From: Isoetes taiwanensis | Taxonomy: Eukaryota > Streptophyta > Lycopodiopsida > Isoetales > Isoetaceae | Direction: 5' to 3' | Length of the DNA: 64,000 nt | Assembly (NCBI GenBank): GCA_021234155.1 | Contig: JAJEKV010000156.1 | Span: forward strand, 434,001 to 498,000 | Shown here: positions 21,690 through 34,140 of the stretch, one piece after another | How the letters are laid out: the number at the start of each line of letters is the position of its first letter | Numbering within the stretch: the stretch's first letter is position 1 | Notes under the pieces: model-generated | What the model was told of the DNA's origin: nothing | Databases searched by the model: none | What the model saw: the letters and a program-made list of their open reading frames with translations, nothing else | Made by a program: the position numbers and the translations under genes

Positions 21690-22910
21690 TTTTTGGTCAC
21701 GGCAACACCACATTGGTTCCATGATTTTCATGATACCTCCTCGCGGGTGCTCTTCCACCGGAAAGATGAGGCGGCTCTCTCTGCTTGGCGACAATCTCGC
21801 CGCCATCAATTTCTCCAGGAGAGGTCCGTGACTACACCATGGTTGCGGACATCTTTACAAAAAGGTAAGGACACCATCGCCGGCCTTTGTGTTCTCCCTC
21901 ATGAAGTTCCGGACATTGTTCGAGAAGCTCATCAAGGGCTCGGTGGTGGTCATTTTCATGGTGACACCTGACGCATAAAATTCTTCTTTGGGTATTATTG
22001 GCCACGCTCTTCAAAGATGCGCGCCCAAAAGCCGCCGCGTGTGGGCTTGCCCGGTAGGGTGGGGCATCACCGCCCGTGGCGGCTCTTCCCTTGGCGGCCG
22101 GCCGCCCGCGCCACTTCCCTTGACCAAATGGGAATGGACTTTGTGGGACCTATAGACCCTCCCGTGGCGGCACACTTCGTGCCCGATACATCTGGTTCTC
22201 ACTAACTCGCCACCAAATGGGCGGAAGCTTGTGCACTTCCGGACAACAACTGCTGCAAAACCGGCCGAGTCCTCTATCAACAAATCATCCGCGATTCGGT
22301 GCCCCGCGGGCTGGTGTGATCGTGGTGTTCATTTCATCAATCATACTATCAAAGCTGGCGGATTATCTCTTGATACATCATCACAAGAGCACACCTTACT
22401 ATCCTCAAGGCAATGGGTTGGCAGAAAGCACCAACAAAACTCTGGTCACCATTCTCAAGAAAATTTGTGGCGCTTCCACTTCGCAGATTGGCGGACAAAA
22501 AACTTCCCTCGATCCTTTGGGCCTACAATACTTGTTTCAAGATTACTCACGGGTCACACTCCTTTTAAATTGGTTTATGGTCGGGAAGCTCTCATGCCCT
22601 TTGAATTCATTCTTCCAACACTCGGTTTCAACAGCTCTTCGCTCATAATCCACCGGTTGCTCTCAAAAACGGGTCTATCAATTAGAAACGATTGGATGAA
22701 CTGAGGGATGCTTATATTCGTGTTCTTCATGGACAGCAGTTGCAAAAATCTTTACATGACAAAGCGTTTGAAGACAAAAACATTCAAACAAGGAGATTTG
22801 GTTCTTCTTTATGATTCGGTACAAAATTTTAAAGGGTAAACTCAAGTTTCGATTGGTTTGGCCCCCTTATCAAATTGTTCAAGTGGTTCGACCAAGTGTT
22901 TTCCAACTTC
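21690..22910 (+). pseudogene. Gypsy 1 integrase
   Basis: An HHCC-type start (REAHQGLGGGHFHGD at about 21925-21960) is followed by MGMDFVGPIDPP (about 22130-22165), carrying the first catalytic Asp, and later STPYYPQGNGLAESTNKTL (about 22390-22445), carrying the catalytic Glu. The middle Asp falls in frameshifted sequence. The C-terminal part decays by about 22910. Integrase would insert cDNA and create the 5-bp target duplication seen at the borders. Confidence 0.8.
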
Positions 22911-25900
22911 GCTGAATTAGATGGCACTCCATTACCTACATTAGTTAATGGTTTTCGCCTCAAAACATTTCAAACTTTTTGAAAGTGAACATCCCAACAG
23001 AGGCAGTTCGAGAATCAAACACCCGAAAGTGACTAGAAAGGCGGTAGATTATATTATAGTGGAGAATTTTTTACAAAATGTGGGCGCAGCCCGGCTATTT
23101 CGCTATGGGCACCCCTATATACAAAAGCGGGCTCGAGCCCTATCTACTAAGTCTAAGAGGAAAAACCCTCTACTCGGTTCGGGCCGGTGATGCGGAGGAG
23201 ATGGTAGAGGTTACGCTCAGGATCCATGAGAAGGTCGCGGAACCACCTCCATCCGTTGGTCTTCGAGTGGGGATGTTGACCATCCGGCACACCCATCCAT
23301 CTGGCGAATACCACGGTTGTGGCGGCGCCCGAGATCAAACGGTTCATCTTCAGGTGATCCACTCGGCGGTTAAATTCGGCATGGTGCAATCGCCGTTCAA
23401 ACCAGGCGGCCATGCGGCGCCATCGGATGCCTTCGTTTCTCGGTTCGTCTTATATAGCCAGCGAGGACCTCCTTGTCGGCGTGGACCAATCCCGCACAAA
23501 TCGCCAGCGTGGATTTTGCAATGCAAAAATACATTTCTAAAAGGAGAATCGTTCTTAGCGCATATCTAGCCATGGTACCTTTGACACATTCCTTTTAATG
23601 ATATCCCACTTGATTTGCGACATTGAATGCCATTCCTTCTTTTCGCGCCCGTCGAACATTAATGGGTGTCCTTTGCCATCTGTCACATCGATCTTTCTTT
23701 CCGTCTCATCCTCATAGTCCATTGCTTCTCCCTTACGTTTTGGGGACTTAGCCAAATTTTGCCTCTCAATCCCCTTCTTCGCATCTCTTGCCACTGGCAT
23801 CATCAACGGTTCTGTTCGCCTCTTCATACCTCTTCACCTCGGTTTAATAAGCCCTAAAACAAACCTTTTCGTTCCTCTGCGCCTTCATCCTCCAGGTGCT
23901 TTTCGACTTTCGTCTTCCGCCTTTGGCATCTCTCTTCGTTACGCAAATCATTCTCATGGCTGCCCCAAGATTTTCTACACTTCAAGCTCTTTGCTCCCAA
24001 GGATCCGGGCCTTTTTGCCTCATTATCCTTCTTGGCCAACTTTCATGAAAGCCCTTGTTGGCCCCAATAAAAGATGTCGCTGAACGACACCAGCTTTTAC
24101 GAATTTTCTCAAATGGAACTTCCGGCTCCAAATCCCTGCTTTCTGTAGCGGTTCATCGCCAATATTGTTAACAGCCCGCAGGGGTACACCATTGTGGTCG
24201 ATGGCACCACTATTTCATTGACTCAACACTTGATTTCAGAGGTATTTCATATTCCCTTGCACACTCCTTTGTATATCACGGTGCGCTATACGGGATATTG
24301 ATGTCCACGAGTTTGTGCACACGCTTATCGCGCCAATGTCCATCGTCGACCAATATCGACCAAGCCTCATGAGACCTTTGTAAAAATTTTTGTGGCGAAA
24401 TTCCTTGGGTATTCTATCAAGAACACCCATATCAATAAGCCTTTCTATAACCTGGTCCTTCTTGCTACACACTCCAAGCACCACATAGATTGGCCCCAAA
24501 TGATGTTCTATCGTCTTCTCCAAGAAATGGGCCTTAGGGTACCACTTCCATCTCGAAGTTTACGTGGGAGGGCACTTTCAAGCCCTCATCCGTCATTACT
24601 TCCCTCCCACACCACCAAATTTCTCATACTTCCCTTTCGGTAGCTCCCTTCGGTCCAATCACCAAGTTGGCACATCAGCCCATCTTCCCTGGTCATAACC
24701 ACAGTCACACTCATGTCTTTGTCTCTTCCTCCGCTACACCATCCACTTCACACCATTTTTCACAAACCTCCCAAACCAGGCAAATGACCAATTCCCACCA
24801 CCACAACACCCTCGTCGGTTGTTGTATCAGTATCGCCGGGATGCTCAAAGGCTGCTTTGCACCAAGTTCTGAGGAATCCCAAGGCGGCTCTTATGAGCGG
24901 GTTCAATGAGGCACTAGAGGCCTCGATGCGGTCCACCAAGACCTTCAAAACACCGAATCGCCCAAGTTGCAACTTTGGAGGCCAAACTTCAAGACAAGCA
25001 TGAAGCTCTCTTACGAGGCTCATCACGGATCTCAAATAGGCTACAAGCTCAAGTCACCAACTCGCGGTCAGATGAGGCTCGGCTCGATCACGAAATTCGG
25101 ACTCTATTGGAGCACAACAAGTCCAAAGGCTGCTCTCACGAGTACCAAGGATGAAGATATTGCTAAACTCAATGCCTTGTACTTTAGGCGCGTGAAAACT
25201 TCCGCACTCAAGTTCAAAATCTTTTCGCCCGAGATGCTCAAGTTGCCTCCTTGGCGACTCAGCTTTCTACAAAGACCTCTCGGATCACCTCTCTTCAAGA
25301 TCGACTACACTAGAGGTGCGTAAATGAGAAAATACTCGATGTGCGGAGATTCCGGGTGCCGTCTCAATACACCGTGGGAAATCTTCCTCCCAGGTCAATC
25401 CTTCTCGAAGCCGAGTCGTCGTGACGATCCGCGCCTCCTACTTGAAAAAGGACAATAGGATCCGTGATCTCGAACAACACCTGCAGCAAGCTATTGATCT
25501 GGCGATGAGGCTCAAACCAAACTTGGCCTTGACTTCAATTCTTCCGCGAGAATGCCGGTGGACTTCCCGGCTCCCTCCCGCTATCATGATTATGTGGTTG
25601 CTCGACGCCACCTCTTCCTTTCAAAAGTGGCACGCGGTGATGGCCTAATGGATATCCCACTGAAGCGGTGCTGATTTTTCTCGGATTTGGCGGAACTCTC
25701 CATTGAAGACAAAGGGGTTGTGTTGTGCCCTTTGTTGTCTTTGATCTCATACATCTTTGATCCCCGACTTTCTCACTTTCCGGTGTGGTTCAGCCCATGG
25801 CTTATATCTTTCATGATTTCTATCCGGGTGATACGGGGAAAATTTTGGCAATGGGCCACGCCGGTTGTTTCAGTGGTGATCCCAACTGCGCAATGGGTGC

Positions 25901-26913
25901 CGGGATAACAATCCATATCTTGGATCCCCGCCGGACCAAAACTTTTCATCGTGAGTACATGCCCGAGCTTGCCACTCATTTATCTCTCCAAGTTTTAAGC
26001 CCTTTGCAACAAATAAGGAAGTATCTAGGACATCCCAGAAGATCTTCCCTATGCACAAGTCTATATGCAAAGCACTCGCCGGTTACAATTTGCCATGTGC
26101 TCGTTGGATAGCAAGATCGGTCCCGCATGGGGATGGGATAGCCCTCTGTCAGCTCTCAACTCTGCTTCTCTTTGGGATGGTGTCGGCGCTTGATCCGGAT
26201 CTTGTCGATCAATTCGAGGGAGATCTTTCAAGAACCCACGCCCACGGGCATGGTTCCTTCTCCCTATGCTTCCCCAGGTGTACCTCCACCCGGGTTCACG
26301 ACTTCGATTGGCCTTTCTTTTTTGGACCAAGGTCATGGATGGTCATGCAGGCTGGACACCACCTCCCAGATCTCACGGATCTCCGGTGGGATCCACGCTT
26401 TTGTTCGCCCGATCACATTGGGAAGAAGGTGCTACTCGACAACACCACAAATTGGATCTACATTGCTAATGAGCGTGGTTGGCAACAGGCTCGCGGATCG
26501 CTTCATGGTCTCAACACCTTCTTGCGAGCGCCTCCACCTCACCATCCTTCGTCCATCTTCAAAGCGCAGATTTTGCTGCCCTCAAATGCATTTTGCTCAG
26601 CTCCTTAAATGCGGCGTCCCATTTTTCTTTACCAATCCAAATGCCGTCAGTGCTTTTGGCCTTGAACTGTCTCCTCATGGAGGTCGATTACATTTCTTGA
26701 GACGCCCATGGCGCGAAGACATGGTACGCTCGTTTTCTTATTGATGTTGATCCTGCCCTTGGCCAAGACACACCTCAAGCTCTTCAATCACGCCAAGATC
26801 TCATCGGCCGATTACCATAATGGGCGAATCCTCACTCCGTGAGGATCACTTTCGAACTGATGGCTTCGCCCTCAAAGCGCTTCCTCCTTTTTTCTTCACT
26901 CGAGTGTCGTTTT
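22911..26913 (+). other. Unassigned 3' region of gypsy 1 (possible extra ORF)
   Basis: About 4 kb between integrase and the 3' LTR, clearly part of the element by composition and borders. Many open frames of 60-190 codons in several phases. The longest plus frames are 26172-26744 (190 codons) and 26051-26608 (185). A frame at 24392 contains KFLGYSIKNTHINKPFYNLV followed by a W-rich phrase, and one at 25421 reads as a short coiled-coil-like helix (RDLEQHLQQAIDLAMRL). Athila- and Tat-type elements carry extra ORFs here, so a decayed additional ORF is plausible, but no domain is firmly recognised. Confidence 0.4.
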
Positions 26914-26922
26914 GGTGGGGAG
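26914..26922 (+). promoter_or_regulatory. Gypsy 1 polypurine tract
   Basis: GGTGGGGAG lies directly before the 3' LTR, which here starts TATTAG instead of TGTTAG. Position and composition fit the plus-strand primer. Confidence 0.75.
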
Positions 26923-27504
26923 TATTAGTCAATGCCTCCTGATGCGGGACTATTCATGCATCTGTCGAGACAGGTCAAGCTCAAAGATCCTCGATCAACC
27001 ACGGGTCGGACATCAAGCCTCCTGAAGACTAAGCAGCCACCATGATCAAAGCCTTTGGCTCCGGAGTCAAGAGGCGCCCTTTCGTGTGGCAATGACCCGT
27101 CACCGCCTGGCGTGGGCGTCCGGCGTGATTCTAGGCACTTCAAGAGGCACCGCCAACATTCCTGCAGAACTGGGCCTCCTTCCGTGAGTCGGCACGAGAT
27201 CGATCGAGTGTCTATATTTGGGCCCAAGGCCATTGTACTATATATATGAGTAGAGTTAGCTCATAAGTTTTAGATGAGTTTTGAGTCTTGTCTCATTTCA
27301 GTTTTCTCTCTATTGCGAGAGCTCATGTATTTTCATCATTGATATCAAGGAAGCTTATCATCTTTCTTCCATTTGTTCTGTTCTCTTCTTTTTCTTCTCT
27401 TTCAGCAAATCCCGCGTGACATAGTCCCCCGGACTCTCCTGTTAGATCCAAGGGTCCTCACAGAGGGCTGTCTTCCAGGAGTTCCCGAACCCAGACCCCA
27501 AACA
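26923..27504 (+). repeat. Gypsy 1 3' LTR
   Basis: 582 bp matching 16479-17054, with TATATATAT at about 27239-27247 and the same CCAAACA end. The outer TG is mutated to TA. Differences from the 5' LTR include many one- or two-base length changes, for example GTCCCCGG against GTCCCCCGG. Confidence 0.95.
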
Positions 27505-27639
27505 ATGATCTTTCATAATAATTCAATAAACATATTGATAGAGATTAAGGCTATTGTCTTTGGTGGTCAAGACGGGGGTTCAAGTCCTCGACTTGCCAAA
27601 ATAAAGTTTTGTTGCATTTTATTTTCTTTTTTCTACTTT

Positions 27640-29471
27640 TTGTTTTTGGCAATGGTAAGGTGTAGGGCTAGTACTAATAACTGGTTAAATGATCAGAATA
27701 TTACATCTTGGATCCTTGCTGGAGATTTTAACAACACTCCCTAATGGGACCTCAAAATTGGTAAGCATATTAATATGTCTGCTAAAGAAAAAGAATGTTG
27801 GTCTACCCTTTTGGATAATCATCTCTTTCACCACATTCCTTCTTCTACTGCCAAATTTACTTGGTCAAACAAGCAAAATGGCAATAAAAGAGTATTCTGT
27901 GCTTTAGACAGATTTTACGTCACCAATTTAAATAATCCTATTTGGGATAATTGCTTGGTATCCAGTGATGAAAGCACATCTATATCGGATCATCAGCCAC
28001 AATTTCTCTCTACTAGGTTTGAAATTTCACAAAAAAGGCAGGGTAATATTCCTTATAAGTTTAACACCTCCCTCCTGGAATTTCTACTCTAGTCTTCCAA
28101 AGGTTAAAAGCAATGATAATCACTCCATGAGATTTTTTATGCCAATATCAAAACCGCAAAATCTTGGATTAAGGGCTGGTCTAAAACAAATCATGCTCTA
28201 AAAAAGAGAGAAAGCTATCTTTGCTTCAGAAATTAAACAAGTCAAATCAGCCTTCAACATGATCCCAAGAACCTTGATCTTCACTTCTGTGGAGGGCAAC
28301 CTTGAGAATGCCATCAAAATTATAGAGGAGTCCAAGCTAAAAGGTGCTACCATTAGGTACAAGCTCAAATATCATTCCAATATGGATAATGGCAATTCTA
28401 AATCTTTCTTTCGAGTTGCCAAAAATAGGCTCTTGAAATCTAGCATTTCATAGTAACTCCATTATTGATAATTATGATGACATCTCTTCTTTCTTTAATG
28501 GAAAATATAGAGCCTTATTCTCTGATACACAGAAAGATTCTCAAGGTAATTCTAAGCCCAATTCTAAGGTCGATGAATTTTTCAAATGGTTGACTCTTTT
28601 GCCTCATATGTCCAATTTTTCTCGTAATTTTTACATGGATGACAATGGAAAGCAATCTCCCAAACAGTGATGAGATCTTTGCCACTCTCAAATCTTTTCA
28701 TAAAGGTAAGAGCCTGGGTCCTGATGGTTTTCCCCCTGAATTTTACATTGCCTTTTGGGACACTATCAAATCTGATTTTGTGCACATGATACATGGTTTC
28801 TGGAACTCAAATCACCTTCACCCTGCCATCTTTGCAGGATTGATATCTCTCATTCCCAAAACTGATGATCCCAAACATTTCTCGGACTGGAGACCTATAT
28901 CTTTAACTAATTATTCTTACAAAGTCTGTGCTAAGATCATTGCAAATAGAATTAAAGGTCATCTGCAAGATGTGATTAGTCCTTGCCAATCTGCATTTCT
29001 TCCAAACAGATACATTTTTGATAATTATATTGCTGCCATGGAAGGCCTCCATTGGAATAAGCACACTAATCAGGATTGTATTCTCCTCAAACTTGATTTC
29101 TGGCAAAGGCCTTTGACTCTGTGCATTGGGAATTCATTAATTTCGCTCTAAGGAAAATTGGCTTTTCAAATAAAATTATCCAGCTCATTCTTGGCCTTAA
29201 TTCCAGATCTCAGTCGTCTGTTCTTATTAATGGTTCTCCAGGTGCATTCTTTCCTTTGGCCAGAGGAGTGAGGCAAGGCTGTCCCTTAGCTCCCTACATC
29301 TTCATTGTTGTTACTGAAATTTTAACTAGAGTCATTAAATCACCAACAGCAAATTGGCAATATTAAGGGCTTAATTCTACCTGATAATACCTCCAATATG
29401 AATGTTTTGCAATATGCTGATGATTCATTCAGTTTCCTAAAAAATGATCTTCAAAATATTGGGTGATAAGG
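27640..29471 (+). pseudogene. L1-type LINE ORF2, cut by gypsy 2
   Basis: Endonuclease motif LAGDFNNTP (about 27715-27740) is followed at once by a TAA stop, then WDLKIGKHINM, TWSNKQ, LDRFYV and SDHQPQFLST (about 27990). RT shows KSLGPDGFPPEFY (about 28710), ISLIPKTDD, DWRPISLTNYSYK, QSAFLPNRYI, GVRQGCPLAPYIF (about 29270) and an intact YADD (about 29415). Frames change several times (for instance near 28090, 28450 and 29100). The RT ends abruptly at 29471, where the gypsy 2 LTR begins; the rest is not seen elsewhere in the window. Same subfamily as the minus-strand L1 at 1-1916. Confidence 0.88.
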
Positions 29472-30275
29472 TGTTAGACCAAGACATCAAAAATACATCA
29501 TTAATGCATTTAATATACACTAACACAAAGGAGGACAAAGACAACGTAAGATTATGGCAATCATTTTAAGAAACGTCAAGAAATATAAAATGTCCCATTA
29601 AACAATAGTAATGACCATAGTTTGACCATGGAATAATAAATAAACCTTACTCAATAACGACCATGGGTTGACCATGGAACAATTTTATATATAAAACCAT
29701 GTTAGTGTTATTTGCATTAGATATCAAATAAATACATAAGATATAAAAGTCTTTCAAGAGTGAGAGATGTAGATCTAATAAGACAATCCAATGGTGGAGA
29801 GAGGACACCTCTTGGCTACGTTGAAAAGGAGGAAGGAACGGTTTTTGGGAGGACGGAGAAGAGCGGAGAGGAAGCGATCTGGAGCAGATATGTACCGCTT
29901 TCTATGGCAATCATCATAATGTCCAGCACTGGTTATGAAGAGGGATTTGCTTCAGGAACGAAGACCTAAATACTTACAATCCTTCTTCAAAGGGCAAGTT
30001 TTGCCCTTTCCTTACATTCTCTTACATTGTTGATTTCTCTGTAATGATATACTCTTTCCAAAAACATTTCATGGAAACTCTGGATGTATCTTTAGCATCA
30101 ATGGAGAGTTCTGATTTAGACTTTACTAAATTAATGGCTATGATGAATGAGCTGGTATGTAAGTTTTCTCAACTAGTAATTTAATTGATGCTTAAGCCCT
30201 GGATATGTATGTGAAGTTTGATCACGTTGTATGATGAATGTTAAGGAAGGTGACAATAGATAGATTCCTTTAACA
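29472..30275 (+). repeat. Gypsy 2 5' LTR
   Basis: About 804 bp, starting TGTTAGACC and ending TTTAACA, so the ends form the inverted pair TGTTA/TAACA. The start is set by the border of the L1 coding sequence and the TG; the end by the primer site three bases later. Internally a TTGACCATGGAA-type phrase is repeated (about 29618-29635 and 29660-29680). Confidence 0.8.
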
Positions 30276-30278
30276 TTT

Positions 30279-30298
30279 TGGCGCCGTGTCGTGGAAAG
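30279..30298 (+). promoter_or_regulatory. Gypsy 2 primer-binding site
   Basis: TGGCGCCGTGTCGTGG begins three bases after the LTR. The TGGCGCCG start is the common plant gypsy primer site; the exact tRNA is not determined from the sequence. Confidence 0.85.
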
Positions 30299-30382
30299 CA
30301 TCAATCAAAAATTAAAGATCGCTGAGATCCACTTAATTGGCCATTAAATTATCTCTAGTTCAACAATTTCTGTCTCAGCAAG

Positions 30383-30717
30383 ATTAGTGTATATCAGACC
30401 TGAAAATGACCAAGCTATCCTTCGATTTGGAGCCAAAAGTTTGCTGCAACATACTTCTTATCAATGTTCTACCAAGATACCAAATTTCAAAGCCAAATTC
30501 CAAGTCTAACTAGCTTTGGGTATATTGTGACTAGTTGCTGTCCAGAAAATGTATGCGATATTAGTGTATATCAGACCTGAAAATGACCAAGCTATCCTTC
30601 AGATTTGGAGCCAAAATTTTGCTGTAACATACTTTATCAATGTTCTATCAAGATACCAAATTTCAAAGCCAAATTCCAAGTCTTACTAGTTTTGATATAT
30701 GGTGACTAGTTGTTTAT
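30383..30717 (+). repeat. 177-bp tandem duplication in the gypsy 2 leader
   Basis: Copies start at 30383 and 30560 with ATTAGTGTATATCAGACC and run through CAAATTTCAAAGCCAAATTC. They lie between the primer site and gag, so the untranslated leader of this element was duplicated. Differences are a few substitutions and small indels. Confidence 0.9.
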
Positions 30718-31089
30718 GTAACATTTCATGCGTACGTAACTAAGATCCAAAGAGGGTTATTTGGTATTTCCTTAAACAAAGCGCCGCGATAATTGCTCAA
30801 GTAATGGTTTGGGCTATGAATGAGAGGATATAAAGAAATTCAAGAGCAAAGAAGGAAACAAGAGGCTTAAAAGGAAAAGCAAGAAGAAGAGAGAACTCAT
30901 AGACACATAAAAGAGAAGAAAATAAACTTAAAACAGAAAGGTCTTGAGATTCTTCCAGAGATACAAAGATATATTCACAATGAGCACATCCAAAATACCA
31001 TACCCTAAGTATGGTGCAGGTAAAGCAGCCCAAACTCAGGCTGATACTCATGTGAAGCAATTCGAGCTCATAAGCTCTTCAAACAATAA

Positions 31090-31880
31090 GAGAACTTGAC
31101 AGGAGATTAAAGAGATCTTTCTGAAAGCCTATCATTTTGCCCCTACATACAAACAGATCAAAGATGAATTAAAGGCTTTGCAAATTAAGCCTGGAGAAGC
31201 TCCATTGACTTTTGCAACTCCAATTACAGATTTAGCAAGTCAATTAGATCCCAAACCACATGAGACAGATATTGTATCATGGTTTGTGGATGGGTTTCAA
31301 GGAAGGATAAAACAACAATTACAGATGGATGATCCAAACACTTTGGAGGAAGCAATAAAGAGAGCTGCAATATTAAATGGGATTCTAGGTGCTGACAAGC
31401 ATGGAAAACCAGAATTAGAAAGCTTGGTTCACAAAAGGGTGAACAAAGAAATTGGGGATATGCAAGGCAGATTGCAACAAAATATGGAAGAGAAGTTAAA
31501 ACTAATTGTTCAGAGTGAACAAAAAAACGGTTACATTTGGTGTCCTGTGTTCCAAACTCCGGTATTATTCAAATGAATGTAGAACAAGACTAAAAACAAG
31601 ATATTGTCACATTTGTGAAAGGAATAACCATTTATACAAAAAGATTGCTACTCAACAATAAGGCAAAAGAGAAAAGCATCGGCTTATGCTGCGGAGCATG
31701 GTGGAACTATCTAGTGGTAAGGACCAAAAAGGGAATTGAATGTCGGAAATGTGGAGAGAAAGGCCATGTCTCTCGAGATTGCAAAAATAAAATGAATCAG
31801 GGAAAAAGCCCAATAATCCCTACAAAAAATCAAACTAAAGACAAAGGAAGATGCGAGAATCGCTTCGCTGGATAAGGGAG
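31090..31880 (+). pseudogene. Gypsy 2 gag
   Basis: A capsid-type frame 31178-31576 (132 codons; ITDLASQLDPKPHETDIVSW, then NTLEEAIKRAAIL), followed after frame loss by a nucleocapsid zinc knuckle CRKCGEKGHVSRDC at about 31742-31784 and a basic tail. Upstream, AYHFAPTYKQIKDELKAL (about 31120-31175) is likely the capsid start, behind an in-frame break. Gag would form the particle and bind element RNA. Confidence 0.8.
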
Positions 31881-33279
31881 ATATGATAGGTGTTAATGTT
31901 GTTACGCCAACGAAAGCACTAAAAGAGGGGATTGAGATTTTTGAGATGCCTAAACAGACATCCAAAAGAAAAACTTAATCCTTATCCCGATATTGAAGAT
32001 GAAGTTGAAACATATGCCAACACCACATCAAATCAAAGAAAAATGCAAGAAACTAATCTCACTTTTCCGCTGGAAATACCGGGTCGATATCAAAGATATT
32101 GAAAATCAATTGTAAAGATTACAAGTCCATGTGTCTCTTTAGACTTGTAGCTAAACATTTTCCGTGACTTTAAGGCGCTTCGCCAATAGATCCAAATGAA
32201 GGAGAAGAACTAGAGGCACTAGGAAAACAAATTGTGATACTAGGATTGATATTCCTTTATAATGCTCATTAAATACATGTCGTCTTGCATACCAAAGGAA
32301 CTTGTTGCCAAAAAGATGTAATGTCTATGCTAAAACTGAAGCATTGGACAAGCAAAATCCAATTGTTTTAGTTCAAATTAAAGGAAAAGACATTCAACGA
32401 AAGTGCCTATCGATGGAGGTGCCGTATGAATATAATGACAAAATGCATCATGGAAGGCTTGAAATTAGATAAAATGGTAAAATCACCATTCGACATTAAA
32501 GTGGCCGATCATCATAAAGTGGAGCCATTGGGACTCGTTAGGAGCAAGAAATTTCATAGTGGGAGACCTTGAGTTCCAACAAGATTTTGTTATCTTGATA
32601 CTCAAAGTCGATTCAAGACTATGAACTCCTATTCAAGTGCCTTGGTTACGCGGAAGCAAGGGCAATGCATGATTGGTCCAATAACACTCTCCAATTAACA
32701 AAGCAAGGAAAAACTTCCAAGATTGACTTGCCTACCTGCATTACAAACCACTATAGATAATGAGATTATTTTCTCGATGGTGAGGATGATGAAGACATTT
32801 ACAAGAATATGAGGATGATGAGATTTTTACAATGTTAATGTGTATTCAGAGATCAAGGTGAATCATGTTATATGGTTGAAGTTATCTCAGATTTTCCGAC
32901 ATCATTTACAAAACCAACATGGGGCAAACTGAAATTAAACCATTACAAGCCCATACCTTACAACATGGAAATCTTTTGTCCATATCTTAACACACCGACC
33001 TAAGAGCTTAATTTGGGCACGAGATAATCCACAAAATGTGCATCCGGGAAAAAACTTGCCCTTACATATTCATTTAAAAGCTACTCACCTTCTACATGAG
33101 TATAAAGACATATTTGTATGGTCATACAAGGATTTATGCAGGCATTAATCCCTAATTTGTCAAATGAAAATTCCTTATTGCCAAACGTTACGCCAAGCTG
33201 TATCAACGAAAGCATACCGATTAAATCCAAACTATGCTATGAATGTCAAAGAGGAATTAGAAAAGTTGCTTCCAAGTCG

Positions 33280-34140
33280 ATTTTATTTTTGAAGTTGAGA
33301 TTTAGTGATTGGGTTTCACCCATCGTTATTGTTAAAGAAAATGGAAAACTACGCTATTTGCATAGATTTCACAGAGATTAAATTACGCGGACCGAAAAGA
33401 GACCATTTTTGCCTTTACAGATCAAATTTTAGAAAACGTTGTGTCACCAATGCTACTCATTTATGGACGGCTTTTCGTGTTACAATCAAATTAAAATCCA
33501 CCCCGATGACCAATTAAAACGACTTTATCACGCACTTGGTACTTATGCCTATAAAGTTATGCCCTTTGGGCTAACTAATGCTCCATCCCTTTTCCAACGA
33601 GTAATGCTTCAAGTCTTTAAAAGTTTCATTGGAGATTTTATGGAGATCTTCTTAGACGATTTTACGCTTTCAAGCATTCATGGATGACCACGTGCCATAA
33701 ATTAGAATGGTGCTCAAACGATGTCGCATAATATGGAGTATCTTTAAACCTCGAGAAGTGTGTCTTCCTCGTCACACATGGCATGCTTTTAGGTCATGTA
33801 GTTTTGTAAAGATGGCTTATCGACGGATCCAAGTAAAATTGAAGTGATACTAGACATGCCTCCACCCAAAACATCACACATTTGAGAAGATTTTGGGAAA
33901 ATAAATTACTATAAGAAGTTCTGCAAAGATTTCAGAAGTGGCGACACTTAACTTCATTGAGCTCACAAGTCCTCAAAAGAAATACATTTGGACGATCATC
34001 GTGTCAAAAGGCTTTGAGGCGTTAAAGCACATTCTCGCTTCTCGGGCCTCTATACTTATATCACCCTGGGATCGTGAATTCTATGTTCATACAGATGCTT
34101 CCCAAACCGCTTTTTAGAGTTGTGTTAGCACAAATAAAAG
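33280..34140 (+). pseudogene. Gypsy 2 reverse transcriptase and RNase H start
   Basis: RT blocks DWVSPIVIVKENGKLR (about 33310), SFMDGFSCYNQIKIHPDDQ (about 33455), YKVMPFGLTNAPSLFQR (about 33550) and catalytic FLDDFTLSS (about 33650). After more frame breaks an RNase H block (REFYVHTDASQTAF at about 34075-34115) is visible. The upstream protease cannot be firmly placed; degenerate sequence at 32000-33100 would have held it. Confidence 0.82.

Larger units (their letters stand above)
16479..27504 (+). mobile_element. Ty3/gypsy retrotransposon 1, 11.0 kb, both LTRs
   Basis: LTRs at 16479-17054 and 26923-27504 bracket a decayed gag-protease-RT-RNase H-integrase order, which is the gypsy order. 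The 5 bp before and after the element are both ATGAT (16474-16478 and 27505-27509), a perfect target duplication that proves the borders. The polyprotein is shredded by frameshifts in all domains. About 4.2 kb between integrase and the 3' LTR is unassigned, making the element longer than a simple gypsy; size and extra region recall Tat/Athila-type elements, but lineage is not established. Base composition is clearly more GC-rich than the flanks. Confidence 0.95.

Noticed and set aside
23078-23569. 163-codon plus-strand ORF as a separate gene
   Set aside because: Lies inside the proven borders of gypsy 1 and overlaps an equally long minus frame; kept only as part of the unassigned region.
27577-27587. 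tRNA-like B box (GGTTCAAGTCC) followed by ACTTGCCA
   Set aside because: A matching A box and cloverleaf could not be found upstream, so neither a tRNA nor a SINE head is supported.
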